Assembly: GCF_013266755.1 (NCBI RefSeq)
Contig: NZ_JABRWJ010000001.1
Span: 186,001 to 250,000 of the forward strand
DNA: 64,000 bases
DNA from: Pseudaquabacterium terrae
Lineage (GTDB): Bacteria; Pseudomonadota; Gammaproteobacteria; Burkholderiales; Burkholderiaceae_C
Direction of reading: 5' to 3'
In this document: positions 45,406 to 54,444 of the stretch, piece after piece
How the letters are laid out: each line of letters opens with the position of its first letter
Numbering within the stretch: the stretch's first letter is position 1
Position numbers and translations under genes: made by a program
Notes under the pieces: generated by a model
The model's database searches: none
Seen by the model: the letters and a program-made list of their open reading frames with translations, nothing else
What the model was told of the DNA's origin: nothing

Positions 45406-46800
45406 ATGATCGTGGCGCCGGAATCGTTCGATGCCCTGATCGTCGGCGCCGGCCAGGCCGGACCGGCGATTGCGGCGCGCTGCAGCAAGCAGGGTCTGCG
45501 CACCGCGATCATCGAGCGCGGCCAGGTCGGCGGCACCTGCGTCAACGTCGGCTGCACACCCACCAAGGCGCTGGTCGCGAGTGCGCGCGCCATCCAACTG
45601 GCGCGCCGCGGTGCCGAGTTCGGCTTCGATGCCGGCGACATCCGTGTCGACATGGCGCGCATCAAGGCGCGCATGGACGGCATCGTCGCGCAGTCGCGCA
45701 CGGGGGTCGAATCCTGGCTGCGGGGCTTGCAGCACACCGAGCTGATCACGGGCGAAGCGCGCTTCGTCGCGCCCGCCACGCTGGAGGTCGCCGGCCGCCG
45801 CTTGACGGCGCCGCGCATCTTCCTGAACGTCGGCGCGCGCGCAGTGCGACCCGACCTGCCGGGCATCGACGATGTGGCCACACTGGACAACGTCTCGATC
45901 CTCGCGCTGGACCACGTGCCCGAGCACCTGGTCATCGTCGGCGGCAGCTACATCGGGCTGGAGTTTGCGCAGATGATGCGCCGCTTCGGCGCCGCGGTGA
46001 CGGTGGTCGGGCGCTCGCCGCGCCTGCTGCCGCGCGAGGACGAGGATGTGTCGCAGGGCATTCGCGCGATCCTCGAGAACGAAGGCGTGCGCTTCGCGCT
46101 GGCCTCGGAATGCATCTCGCTGTCGCGCGAGGGCGCGCGCATCGTCGTCGGCGCGCAGTGCGAGCGCGACCAGCCGCCGATCGTCGGCAGCCACGTGCTG
46201 CTGGCCGTCGGGCGGCAGCCGAACACCGACGGGCTCGGGCTGGCGCTCGCCGGCATTGACACCGACGAGCGCGGCTTCATCCGCGTCGACGACCAGTGCC
46301 GCACCAGCGCCGACGGCGTCTGGGCGGTGGGCGAGTGCAATGGCCGCGGCGCGTTCACGCACACCGCGTGGAACGACCATCAGATCGTGGTGGCCAACCT
46401 GTTCGACGACGACCCGCGCCGCATCACCGATCGCATTGCGTGTTATGCGCTGTTCATCGACCCGGCGCTCGGGCGCATCGGCATGACCGAGACGCAGGCG
46501 CGCGCGGAAATGGCCCAAGGCCGCAAGCTGCTGCACGCCAAGATGGCGATGCAGCGCGTCGGCCGCGCGCGCGAGGCCGGCGAGACCCAGGGTTTCATGA
46601 AGGTGCTGGTGGATGCCGATACGCAGCGCCTGCTCGGCGCGGCGATCCTCGGGCTCAACGGCGACGAGGTCGTGCACGGCCTGCTGGACGTGATGGCGGC
46701 CGACCGCCCGACCACGGTGATCTCGCGAGCGATGCACATCCACCCGACAGTGAGCGAGCTGCTGCCGACCTTGTTGCAGCAGCTGGAGCCGCTGACTTGA
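45406..46800 (+). CDS. FAD-containing pyridine nucleotide-disulfide oxidoreductase (mercuric reductase-like)
   Basis: 464 residues. The FAD motif VGAGQAGPA (13-21), redox-active CVNVGC (Cys45, Cys50), NAD(P) motif VGGSYIGLEFA and the C-terminal dimer segment MHIHPTVSELLP place it in the class I group with mercuric reductase and dihydrolipoyl dehydrogenase. There is no N-terminal metal-binding domain and no C-terminal Cys pair for mercury, so it is probably not a true MerA. It is co-oriented with selO (13-base gap). A thiol or redox role linked to SelO is possible. Confidence 0.85.
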   Translation: MIVAPESFDALIVGAGQAGPAIAARCSKQGLRTAIIERGQVGGTCVNVGCTPTKALVASARAIQLARRGAEFGFDAGDIRVDMARIKARMDGIVAQSRTGVESWLRGLQHTELITGEARFVAPATLEVAGRRLTAPRIFLNVGARAVRPDLPGIDDVATLDNVSILALDHVPEHLVIVGGSYIGLEFAQMMRRFGAAVTVVGRSPRLLPREDEDVSQGIRAILENEGVRFALASECISLSREGARIVVGAQCERDQPPIVGSHVLLAVGRQPNTDGLGLALAGIDTDERGFIRVDDQCRTSADGVWAVGECNGRGAFTHTAWNDHQIVVANLFDDDPRRITDRIACYALFIDPALGRIGMTETQARAEMAQGRKLLHAKMAMQRVGRAREAGETQGFMKVLVDADTQRLLGAAILGLNGDEVVHGLLDVMAADRPTTVISRAMHIHPTVSELLPTLLQQLEPLT

Positions 46801-46804
46801 GGCG

Positions 46805-47890
46805 TTAGCGACCCTCGGCCGATGACGAGCCGACGACGAGTCGCGGCGCGCCAACGCCGACCCGGCCGATCACCGCCGCCTGGCCGAAACCATGGCGGCC
46901 GAAGACGGCGAGCACCGCGTCCAGCGCCGCCGGCGCGCACGACACGAGCAGGCCGCCGCTGGTCTGCGGGTCGGTCAACAAGGCCCGGTCTTCGGCCGCG
47001 AACGCGGCGGGCAGCAGCACGTCGGCGCCATAACCGGCCCAGTTGCGCCCGGACGCGCCGGTGACGAAGCCCTGCGCGGCCAGCGTTCGCACGCCGTCGA
47101 GCAGCGGCACGGCCGGCCAGTGAACCTGCACCTCGCAACGCGCGCCACGGGCCAGTTCGAGCGCGTGGCCGGCGAGGCCGAAGCCGGTGACATCGGTCAA
47201 CGCGTGCACGCCGGAAAGGGCCGCCAGGTCCGGCCCGGGCGTGTTGAGCTGCGTGGTGCAGGCGATCATCCGCGCATAAGCGTCGGCATTCAATGCGCCC
47301 TTCTTCAGCGCCGCCGACATCACGCCGACGCCGAGCGGCTTGCCCAGCACCAGCAGGTCGCCCGGCTGCGCGTCGGCATTGCGCTTGACGTGTTTCGGGT
47401 GCACCAGCCCGAGCGCCACCAGGCCGTAGATCGCTTCGACCGAATCGATGGTGTGGCCGCCGGCGATCGGGATGCCCGCGGCACGGCAGACCGATGCGCC
47501 GCCTTCGAGGATGCGGCCGATGGTCGACGTGGACAGCACGTTGATCGGCATGCCGACGAGGGCCAACGCCAGGATCGGCCGGCCGCCCATCGCGTAGACG
47601 TCGCTGATCGCATTGGTCGCGGCGATGCGGCCGAAGTCGTGCGGGTCGTCGACGATCGGCATGAAGAAGTCGGTCGTCGCGATCAGCGCCTGCTCGTCGT
47701 TGAGCTGGTACACCGCGGCATCGTCGGCGGTCTCGATGCCGACCAGCAGTTCCTTGGGCACCGGCATCGCCGCGGTGCCCTTCAGGATCTCGGACAACAC
47801 GCCGGGCGCGATCTTGCAGCCGCAGCCGCCGCCGTGCGACAGCGAGGTCAGGCGGGGTTCGGCGGCGGCGGTCTCGTCAGCTGCATTCAT
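46805..47890 (-). CDS. selD: Selenide, water dikinase
   Basis: 361 residues from the ATG at 47890. The glycine-rich active site HGGGCGCKI holds Cys23 and Lys26, equal to the catalytic Cys17 and Lys20 of E. coli SelD; a plain Cys codon is used. Other family segments are TTDFFMPIVDDPHDFGRIAATNAISDVYAMGG and TDPQTSGGLLVS. It makes selenophosphate for selenocysteine or selenouridine. No selA, selB, selU or tRNA-Sec is seen in the window, so the user pathway lies elsewhere. It is convergent with the oxidoreductase, 4 bases apart. Confidence 0.95.
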   Translation of the reverse strand: MNAADETAAAEPRLTSLSHGGGCGCKIAPGVLSEILKGTAAMPVPKELLVGIETADDAAVYQLNDEQALIATTDFFMPIVDDPHDFGRIAATNAISDVYAMGGRPILALALVGMPINVLSTSTIGRILEGGASVCRAAGIPIAGGHTIDSVEAIYGLVALGLVHPKHVKRNADAQPGDLLVLGKPLGVGVMSAALKKGALNADAYARMIACTTQLNTPGPDLAALSGVHALTDVTGFGLAGHALELARGARCEVQVHWPAVPLLDGVRTLAAQGFVTGASGRNWAGYGADVLLPAAFAAEDRALLTDPQTSGGLLVSCAPAALDAVLAVFGRHGFGQAAVIGRVGVGAPRLVVGSSSAEGR

Positions 47891-47993
47891 GGCGGGCAAG
47901 CATAGCCGGCTCGCCGCGCCGGCGCTGTCGGTGGGAGACCGCGCACAGCGGCGACACGCAAGGACAATGCGCGCCCGGCTTCCTCCCACCCGC

Positions 47994-49154
47994 ATGCACC
48001 GACGAGACCTTCTCCTGCGCAGCGCCAGCACCGCGCTGGCCGCGCTGCCCGGCACTCACGCGCGCGCCGCGGATCAGGCAGCGGCATTCGCGCCGCCCGC
48101 GGCGCTCGCGCCGATCCGCGCCCGTCCCGATCGCATCATCGACGTCTCGGTCTGCACGCGACCGTTCCGCGCTCAGGGCCCGCGCATCGAAGCCGAACGG
48201 CGTTTCGGCAAGACCATCGTGCACAACTACGGCCATGGCGGCAGCGGCTGGTCCCTGTCCTGGGGCGCGGCGATGTTCGCGCTGCCGCTGCTGCTGGCCA
48301 CGCGCGAGCGGCACATCGCCATCGTCGGCTGTGGTGCGATCGGTCTGACGATGGCGCGCGTCGCGCAGCGCGCCGGCTTGCGCGTGCACATCTATTGCAA
48401 GGAGCGGCCGCCGGAGGTGCGCTCGTCCGCCGCCACCGGCATGTGGTCGCCCGAATCCCGGCTGTGCACGCTGGAACATGCGACGCCGGCATTCGCGCAG
48501 CAGTGGGAGGCGATGGCGCGCAGCTCGTTCAAGGCGTTCCAGCGCCTGCTCGGCCTGCCCGGTGATCCGATCGGCTGGCACGACGGCTACACGCTGTCCG
48601 ACATCCCGTTCGACCAGCCCTTGCCGGGCAACGGCCACTCGAACGACGAACCGGAGTATCCGGACCTCGAAGCACGCATTCGCGATCTGCGGCCGCGCTC
48701 GGTGGTGCTGGCGCCGCACGAACATCCGTTCCGCGTGCCGCATGCGCGGCGCTATACGCAGATGACCTTCAACCTGGCGGCGTATTCGCGCCTGCTGCTC
48801 GACGAGTTCATGCGCGACGGCGGCGAGATCGAGCAACGCGATTTCGTGCACCTGCGCCAGTTCGCGGGCCTGAAGGAACGCACGATCGTCAATGCCACCG
48901 GTTACGGCGCGCGGGCGCTGCTGGGCGATCACTCGATCATTCCGGTGCGCGGGCAGACCGCGCGGCTGGTGCCGCAGCCGGAGGTGAGCTATGGGCTGAT
49001 CTATCGCGGCCACAACGTGGTCGTCGTTCCGCGGAGGGATGGCCTGCTGGTGCAGGCGCAGGGCGAACGCGATTTCGGCAATCACAATACCGAACCGGAC
49101 CGCGGGTTGTCGGAAGCGGCGGTGGAACGCCTCGGGCGGCTGTTCGCGGCGTGA
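47994..49154 (+). CDS. Exported FAD-dependent oxidoreductase of the D-amino-acid oxidase family
   Basis: 386 residues from the ATG of MHRRDLLLRSAS; an ATG nine codons earlier is possible. The N-terminus looks like a Tat signal (RRDLLL, then a hydrophobic stretch to THARA). The dinucleotide motif is interior (IAIVGCGAIGLTMARVAQRAG, about residues 110-130), preceded by YGHGGSGWSLSWG, a motif of DAAO-like enzymes normally found near the C-terminus. The order of segments is thus rearranged relative to classical DAAO, with the YGHGG(S)G part ahead of the FAD motif. The substrate is unknown. Confidence 0.75.
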   Translation: MHRRDLLLRSASTALAALPGTHARAADQAAAFAPPAALAPIRARPDRIIDVSVCTRPFRAQGPRIEAERRFGKTIVHNYGHGGSGWSLSWGAAMFALPLLLATRERHIAIVGCGAIGLTMARVAQRAGLRVHIYCKERPPEVRSSAATGMWSPESRLCTLEHATPAFAQQWEAMARSSFKAFQRLLGLPGDPIGWHDGYTLSDIPFDQPLPGNGHSNDEPEYPDLEARIRDLRPRSVVLAPHEHPFRVPHARRYTQMTFNLAAYSRLLLDEFMRDGGEIEQRDFVHLRQFAGLKERTIVNATGYGARALLGDHSIIPVRGQTARLVPQPEVSYGLIYRGHNVVVVPRRDGLLVQAQGERDFGNHNTEPDRGLSEAAVERLGRLFAA

Positions 49155-49172
49155 AAAATCATCAGGGAGGGA

Positions 49173-51500
49173 ATGAACTTGAACCAGCGGCTGATCCATG
49201 TTTTCTTGCTGGCCACGACCTTGTGGCTGGCCTCGTGTGGCGGCGGCACGTCCTCGTCATCGGACTCGCCGACCGCCGCGGCCGCAGCCCGGGCGATGGT
49301 CGCCGCGCGTGACGCCGCGCCGCAGCGCCGCGCCTTGTCGACCGCCGGCCCGGTCGATGCCACCGACGCGGCCAACCAGCTGATGGACTTCGCCGAGGTC
49401 CGGTTCCCGGAATTCTTCCCGGGCCACCCGGCCACCGGCTCGGCACTCGGCTACCTCTACCGCCACTACGAATCGACTGGCATCTACCTCGGCGTGCGCG
49501 AGGGCCAGGTCTACGTGCTGGGCGGCATCTTCGGCGGCGAAGTGCTGGCGGTCGGCGCGTTGACGCAGTTCATCACGCCGCAGCAGCGCGTGTCGGCGCG
49601 GTGCGCGCAAGCCGGTGTCTCGCATGCCGTCTTCGCGACGCCGAATGCGCAGGTCGGCCGCAATGCCGGCATCACGCTGGCCGGCTGCAGCGGTGCGATC
49701 GGCTCGCCGCAATGGCTGCAGACGGCCGGCCCGGCGCTGACGCTGGCCGCCGACAAGACGCAGACGATCAGCTTCGACCCGCCGCAGGCCGGCAACTATG
49801 GCTTCGAGCTGCGCTTCGTCGGCTCCGACGGCGCGCGGCGCACCGAGAACGTCTCGCTCGCCGTCGCGGCGGCCGAGCCGGCGGCCGTCGGCGTGACCGT
49901 GCGCGCCAGCCATTCGGTGCGCATGGGCGGCAAGGTGTCGGTGCGCGCTTGGGCCCAGCTGCCGGCGGACGACGCCGTCAAGGCCGTCACCTGGACGCAG
50001 ATCGAGGGACCGCCGGTGACGCTGGACACCAGCACCAGTCGCCTGGCGGTCTTCACCGCGCCCGACGTGACGCGCGACACCGTGGTGCGGCTGCGCGCCA
50101 CGCTGCACACCGACAGCGGCCGAGTGGCCAACGACGAGGTGATGGTGCTGGTCGAGCGCTACACGCAGGCGCCGGCCAGCGACGAGGCCGCGTTGTGGGG
50201 CGGCGCCCACGTGGCGCGCGTGTATGCGTACAAGTCGTCCGGCCCCTACGCGACGGCGCTGCGGCGCTGCGTCTACGACGCCGAGATCCACTTCTACGGG
50301 CCGGGCCCGAACCTGTGCACGCTGGGCACGCTGCCGTTCCTCGCGCAGGACACCGGCGGCGGCCTCCCGACGGTCGAGCAGGTGATGAGCCGCGTGCTGG
50401 TGTCGCACGACTGGCTCGGCCGCAACTTCGAGAACTTCCTGCGCACGCACGACACGCGCGGCGACTACCGGCGCATGCTCAACAGCGTGACCGCGATCGT
50501 GCTGTCGACGCACGTGCGGCCGTCGTTCTACAGCGGGCTCAGCGGCGCCATCTACCTCGACGGTGATTCGTTCTGGCTGACGCCCGAAGAGCGCGACACG
50601 ATGAACGAGGCGCCGGACTACCGCAGCGACTTCGGCAACGGGCTGCAGTACGACACGCTGTGGCGCTACGTGCGCGACAACAAGAGCATCTTTGCGTACT
50701 TCGATCCGCGCCAGCGCATCACGCGCACGCTGGACGACGTGCACAACGAAGCCGGCTGGCTGCTGTTCCACGAGCTCGCGCACGCGCTGGACTACCTGCC
50801 GCCCTCGGCCTATGCCGGCCTCGACCGCTCCCTCGGCGTCTGGCTCAACATCTACCCGCGCTGGGAAGCCTCCCAGCTCACGTCGGACACGGTGGCGTTG
50901 GCCTATCCACTGAACTCGTCGATCCTGGCCGGCCTCGGGCACGTCCGCTTTCGCGGCCTGGACGCCACCTCCGAACAGAAGGCCTACACGCCCGCGCAGA
51001 TCGCCAGCGCCTTCAGCACCGACGTGGCCACCGACGACTACAGCTACTCGACCTCCCGGGAAGACGTGGCGATGACGCTGGAGGAGTTCCTGATGCAGCG
51101 CCGGCACGGCATCCGCCGCGACTTCGCGATCAGCGGCACCATCGACCGCGCGAGCGGCACGTCGTCGAGCGTGCCGGTGCACTGGGGCCAGCGCGGCCGC
51201 ATCGGCGAGGCGGCGATCCGGGCGCGCACGCGCGTCATCGTGCGCCAGCTCGCGCCGTGGGCCGACGAAGCGGAGGTCGACCTGCTGCCGGCGCCGACTG
51301 CGATGCGCGCCGGCGAGAGCTGGGGGGCCAACCTCGAGCAGCCCGCGATCCCGCGCCGCGCACGCGCCGCCAACGAGCCGCCGACGCTGCAGCAGATGTG
51401 GCAGTTCCAGCGCGAGCTGCAGCGCATGCAGCATCACCGCCACCATGGCGCCCAGCGCCTGCCACCGGCGATGCTCGGCGCCGCGCGGCCGGCGCACTGA
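49173..51500 (+). CDS. Large surface lipoprotein with a zincin-type HExxH motif
   Basis: 775 residues. Lipobox LASC gives acceptor Cys22, followed by a Gly/Ser linker. Residues about 70-135 match a module common in secreted Burkholderiales proteins (FAEVRFPEFFP, LGYLYRHYESTGIYLGV, VYVLGGIFGGEVLAVG). An Ig-like region (about 240-330) follows. The catalytic-looking part holds FHELAHALDYLPP, with His533, Glu534 and His537 as zinc/acid residues. A third ligand cannot be assigned with certainty. The C-terminal 60 residues are low-complexity. It is probably an extracellular metallopeptidase of unrecognised family. An S9 peptidase gene follows 23 bases later. Confidence 0.7.
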   Translation: MNLNQRLIHVFLLATTLWLASCGGGTSSSSDSPTAAAAARAMVAARDAAPQRRALSTAGPVDATDAANQLMDFAEVRFPEFFPGHPATGSALGYLYRHYESTGIYLGVREGQVYVLGGIFGGEVLAVGALTQFITPQQRVSARCAQAGVSHAVFATPNAQVGRNAGITLAGCSGAIGSPQWLQTAGPALTLAADKTQTISFDPPQAGNYGFELRFVGSDGARRTENVSLAVAAAEPAAVGVTVRASHSVRMGGKVSVRAWAQLPADDAVKAVTWTQIEGPPVTLDTSTSRLAVFTAPDVTRDTVVRLRATLHTDSGRVANDEVMVLVERYTQAPASDEAALWGGAHVARVYAYKSSGPYATALRRCVYDAEIHFYGPGPNLCTLGTLPFLAQDTGGGLPTVEQVMSRVLVSHDWLGRNFENFLRTHDTRGDYRRMLNSVTAIVLSTHVRPSFYSGLSGAIYLDGDSFWLTPEERDTMNEAPDYRSDFGNGLQYDTLWRYVRDNKSIFAYFDPRQRITRTLDDVHNEAGWLLFHELAHALDYLPPSAYAGLDRSLGVWLNIYPRWEASQLTSDTVALAYPLNSSILAGLGHVRFRGLDATSEQKAYTPAQIASAFSTDVATDDYSYSTSREDVAMTLEEFLMQRRHGIRRDFAISGTIDRASGTSSSVPVHWGQRGRIGEAAIRARTRVIVRQLAPWADEAEVDLLPAPTAMRAGESWGANLEQPAIPRRARAANEPPTLQQMWQFQRELQRMQHHRHHGAQRLPPAMLGAARPAH

Positions 51501-51523
51501 CGCGGCAGCAGCGCAGCGTACCC

Positions 51524-53554
51524 ATGCGCAAGCCGATCACCGTCGAGGACCTGTGGCAGTTCGAGCGCCTGGCCGGTGTCGTCGTCTCGCCCGACGGCAC
51601 GCGCGCGGTGTGCGGCGTCACGCAGCCGTCGATGGAGCGCAACGACAGCAGCACGCAGCTGTGGCTGCTCGACACCGACGCGAAGCGCGCGCCGCGACCG
51701 CTGACCAGCGGCGGGCAGAAGAACGGCCAGGCCGCGTGGTCGCCGCGCGGCGACCGCATCGCCTTCGTCGCGCGGCGTGAGCAGCAGGGTCGCAGCGACG
51801 ACCAGCCGCAGCTGTACCTGATTGCGCCGGACGGCGGCGAGGCCACGCGGGCCAGCGACTTCGCACCCGGCATCGAGGCCTTCCGCTGGCTGCCCGATGG
51901 CCGCGGCGTGGTCTTCGCGGCCTGGGTCTGGCCGGGGCTGAAGGGTGCGCGCGCGCAGGCCAAGGCCTTCAAGACCTTCAACGCGCGCAAGGAAACCGGC
52001 TACGCGACCAGCGAGGCGCACTACCGGCTGTTCGACCACCAGCATCCGATGCAGCGTGTGCTGCACCTGCTGCGGCTGGATCTGGCCAGCGGGCGCATCG
52101 TCGACCTGTTCGAAGGCACGCCCTACGAGCTGCCGCGCGTCGACCTGCAGCCGCTGCCTTTCGACGTCAGCGCCGATGGCCGGCACCTCTGTTTCGCCTA
52201 TGACCCGGCGCCCGAGAAGCTTGCGGGCCAGCGGCGCGTGCTGGTCGAGCTCGATCTCGCGCGGCGTCGCTTCCACCGCGTCGCCGACGACCCGGCCTGG
52301 GACTTCGACCTGCCGCGCTACAGCCCGCAGGGCGAGCGCATCGCCGCGCTGGCGGCGAACGTCGGCAAGGCGCACACGATGCCGGCGAAACCGGCGCTGC
52401 TGTCGCGCGATGGTCGCTGGCGTGCGCTCGGTGCCGGCTGGGACCTGGAATGCGCGTCGGCGCCGGCGTGGTCGGTCGACGCTCGCGCGCTGTACTTCAG
52501 CGGCGAATCGCGCGGGCGTTGCCCGCTGTGGCGCTGCGCGGTCGATGACGACGTGATCACCGAGCACGCCGGCGGCGGCTGGGTGCAGGGCTTCGACGTC
52601 GGCGGCGCGCCTGGGCAGGAGGTGCTGGTCACCGCGATCGACGGCCACAGCCATCCGGTGCGGCTGTTCGCGCAGCGCGCGGGCGCCGCGCCGCGGCGGA
52701 TCGAGCGCTTCAATGACCGGCTGCTGGCGCGGCTGGCGCTCGGCGAGGTGCGCGAGGTGAGCTTTCAGGGCGCGTTGGGCGACGAGGTGCAGATGTGGCT
52801 GACGCTGCCGCCGGACTTCGATGCGCGGCGCCGCCACCCGGTGCTGCACGTGATCCACGGCGGACCGCAGGTCGCCGCCGGCGACAGCTTCGGCTACCGC
52901 TGGAATGCGCACCTGCTGGCCTCGCAGGGGCATGTGGTCGCGCAGGTCAACTACCACGGCTCGACGAGCTTCGGCCACGCCTTCAAGCACAGCATCGTCG
53001 GCCGCCTCGCCGAGCTCGAATTCCAGGACCTCGAGGCGGCCACCGACTGGCTGCGCGCACAGCGCTGGGTCGACCCGCAGCGCATCAGTGCCAGCGGCGG
53101 CAGCTACGGCGGCTTCCTGGTCGCGTGGATGAACGGCCATGCCGCGCCCGGGCGTTACCGCGCCTACGTCTGCCATGCCGGTGTCTTCGACCGCGTGGCG
53201 ACCTTCGCCGCCGATTCGTATGCCGAGCGGCCGAAGGACCTGGGCGCGCTGTACTGGGACGACATGCCCAAGGTGCTCGCACAAAGCCCGCATGCATTCG
53301 CGGCCGCGATGCGCACGCCGACGCTGGTGATCCACGGCGCGCTCGACTACCGCGTGCCGGACTGCAACGGCCTGGCCTTCTACAACACGCTGAAGCTGCG
53401 CGGCGTGCCGGCGCGGCTGCTGTGGTTTCCGGACGAGAACCACTGGGTGCTGAAGCCGCGCAATTCGCGGCAGTGGTACCGGGAGTTCTTCACCTGGCTC
53501 GACGCGCATTCCGGGCGCCGGCGCGCAGGTCGACAATCGCGCCATGCGCGCTGA
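51524..53554 (+). CDS. S9-family serine peptidase (acylaminoacyl-peptidase-like)
   Basis: 676 residues from the ATG at 51524 (MRKPITVEDLWQF). A beta-propeller (about 1-410) precedes an alpha/beta hydrolase domain with nucleophile Ser527 in GGSYGG, acid Asp in LDYRVPD and His in DENHWVL. No signal peptide is apparent, so it should be cytoplasmic and cleave short peptides. It follows the zincin lipoprotein gene on the same strand. Its 3' end overlaps the AraC gene by 11 bases. Confidence 0.9.
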   Translation: MRKPITVEDLWQFERLAGVVVSPDGTRAVCGVTQPSMERNDSSTQLWLLDTDAKRAPRPLTSGGQKNGQAAWSPRGDRIAFVARREQQGRSDDQPQLYLIAPDGGEATRASDFAPGIEAFRWLPDGRGVVFAAWVWPGLKGARAQAKAFKTFNARKETGYATSEAHYRLFDHQHPMQRVLHLLRLDLASGRIVDLFEGTPYELPRVDLQPLPFDVSADGRHLCFAYDPAPEKLAGQRRVLVELDLARRRFHRVADDPAWDFDLPRYSPQGERIAALAANVGKAHTMPAKPALLSRDGRWRALGAGWDLECASAPAWSVDARALYFSGESRGRCPLWRCAVDDDVITEHAGGGWVQGFDVGGAPGQEVLVTAIDGHSHPVRLFAQRAGAAPRRIERFNDRLLARLALGEVREVSFQGALGDEVQMWLTLPPDFDARRRHPVLHVIHGGPQVAAGDSFGYRWNAHLLASQGHVVAQVNYHGSTSFGHAFKHSIVGRLAELEFQDLEAATDWLRAQRWVDPQRISASGGSYGGFLVAWMNGHAAPGRYRAYVCHAGVFDRVATFAADSYAERPKDLGALYWDDMPKVLAQSPHAFAAAMRTPTLVIHGALDYRVPDCNGLAFYNTLKLRGVPARLLWFPDENHWVLKPRNSRQWYREFFTWLDAHSGRRRAGRQSRHAR

Positions 53555-54380
53555 CAGCAGCCATCGCGGCCAGGTTTTCACCACGCCGTGGCCCGGTGTG
53601 CACGGCACGCTCATCGACAGCACGCGGCACTACGGCCGCCACTGGCACACGACCTTCGGCTTCGGCCTGCTCGAGCGCGGCGCGCAGCGTTCGGCCAGCG
53701 GCCGCGGCGAGGTCAGCGCCTACGCCGGCGATCTGATCACGACCAACCCCGGTGAAGTGCACGACGGGCGGCCGCTCGACGGCGCATCGCGGCGCTGGCG
53801 CATGGTCTACCTGGAGCCGGACGCGATGGCCGAGGTGCTCGCCGCACCCGCCGGCGCGGGCGAGTTCACGCGCCCGGTGCTGCGTGACGCGCGGCTGCAG
53901 CGCGCCGTCGCCGCACTGTTCGATCGGCTCGACGGCTGGCGCGCCCGCGGCGACGACGCAGCCGCGCTGGCCTGCGACGAGGCCCTCGCGCACTGCTGCG
54001 AAATGCTGCTCGGTGGGCGTGCCGTTGCGTCAAGGAGCGCCCTGCCCTTCGCCGAACTGCGCGCTGTGCGCGATCGCCTCGCCGACGCTGCGCTCGAAGC
54101 GCCCTCGCTGGCCGTGCTGGCCGCGCAGGCCGGCTTGAGCCGCTACCAACTGCTGCGCCGCTTCAGCGCGGCCTTCGGCCTGCCGCCGCACGCCTGGTTG
54201 CTGCAGCAGCGCGCCGAACGCGCGCGCCGGCTGATCCGCGGCGGCGCGAGCCTGGCGCTGGCCGCGGCCGAGGCCGGCTTCGCCGACCAGAGCCACCTGA
54301 CGCGCATCTTCGTGCGCCAGTTCGGCTACACGCCGGGCGCCTGGCAGCGGGCAATGGCCGTGCCGCGCGCCTTGCAATAA
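53544..54380 (+). CDS. AraC-family transcriptional regulator
   Basis: 278 residues. The N-terminal cupin-like sensor (about 20-110) includes HWHTTFGFGLLERGAQ and GDLITTNPGEVHDG. The C-terminal double HTH (about 180-275) includes LAAQAGLSRYQLLRRFSAAFGLPPHAWL and AAAEAGFADQSHLTRIFVRQFGYTPG. It starts inside the end of the S9 peptidase gene. The target genes are unknown; no metabolic neighbour gives a hint. Confidence 0.9.
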   Translation: MRADSSHRGQVFTTPWPGVHGTLIDSTRHYGRHWHTTFGFGLLERGAQRSASGRGEVSAYAGDLITTNPGEVHDGRPLDGASRRWRMVYLEPDAMAEVLAAPAGAGEFTRPVLRDARLQRAVAALFDRLDGWRARGDDAAALACDEALAHCCEMLLGGRAVASRSALPFAELRAVRDRLADAALEAPSLAVLAAQAGLSRYQLLRRFSAAFGLPPHAWLLQQRAERARRLIRGGASLALAAAEAGFADQSHLTRIFVRQFGYTPGAWQRAMAVPRALQ

Positions 54381-54444
54381 CGTTCAAGACGCCGCGCGGC
54401 GGCCGCACCAGACTGGCGGCCTCTCATCGAACCGCCCGCTCGAC

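Noticed and set aside
45406-46800. Mercury resistance (merA)
   Set aside because: The fold fits, but there is no HMA domain, no C-terminal Cys pair and no mer genes nearby, so I keep only the general oxidoreductase call.
46805-47890. Selenocysteine codon in selD or selO
   Set aside because: The active-site residue of SelD and the C-terminal residue of SelO are ordinary Cys codons. No in-frame TGA is bypassed.
49257-51497. 746-codon minus-strand open frame
   Set aside because: It lies opposite the zincin lipoprotein, which has a lipobox and a conserved module. The antisense product is Arg/His-rich without domains.
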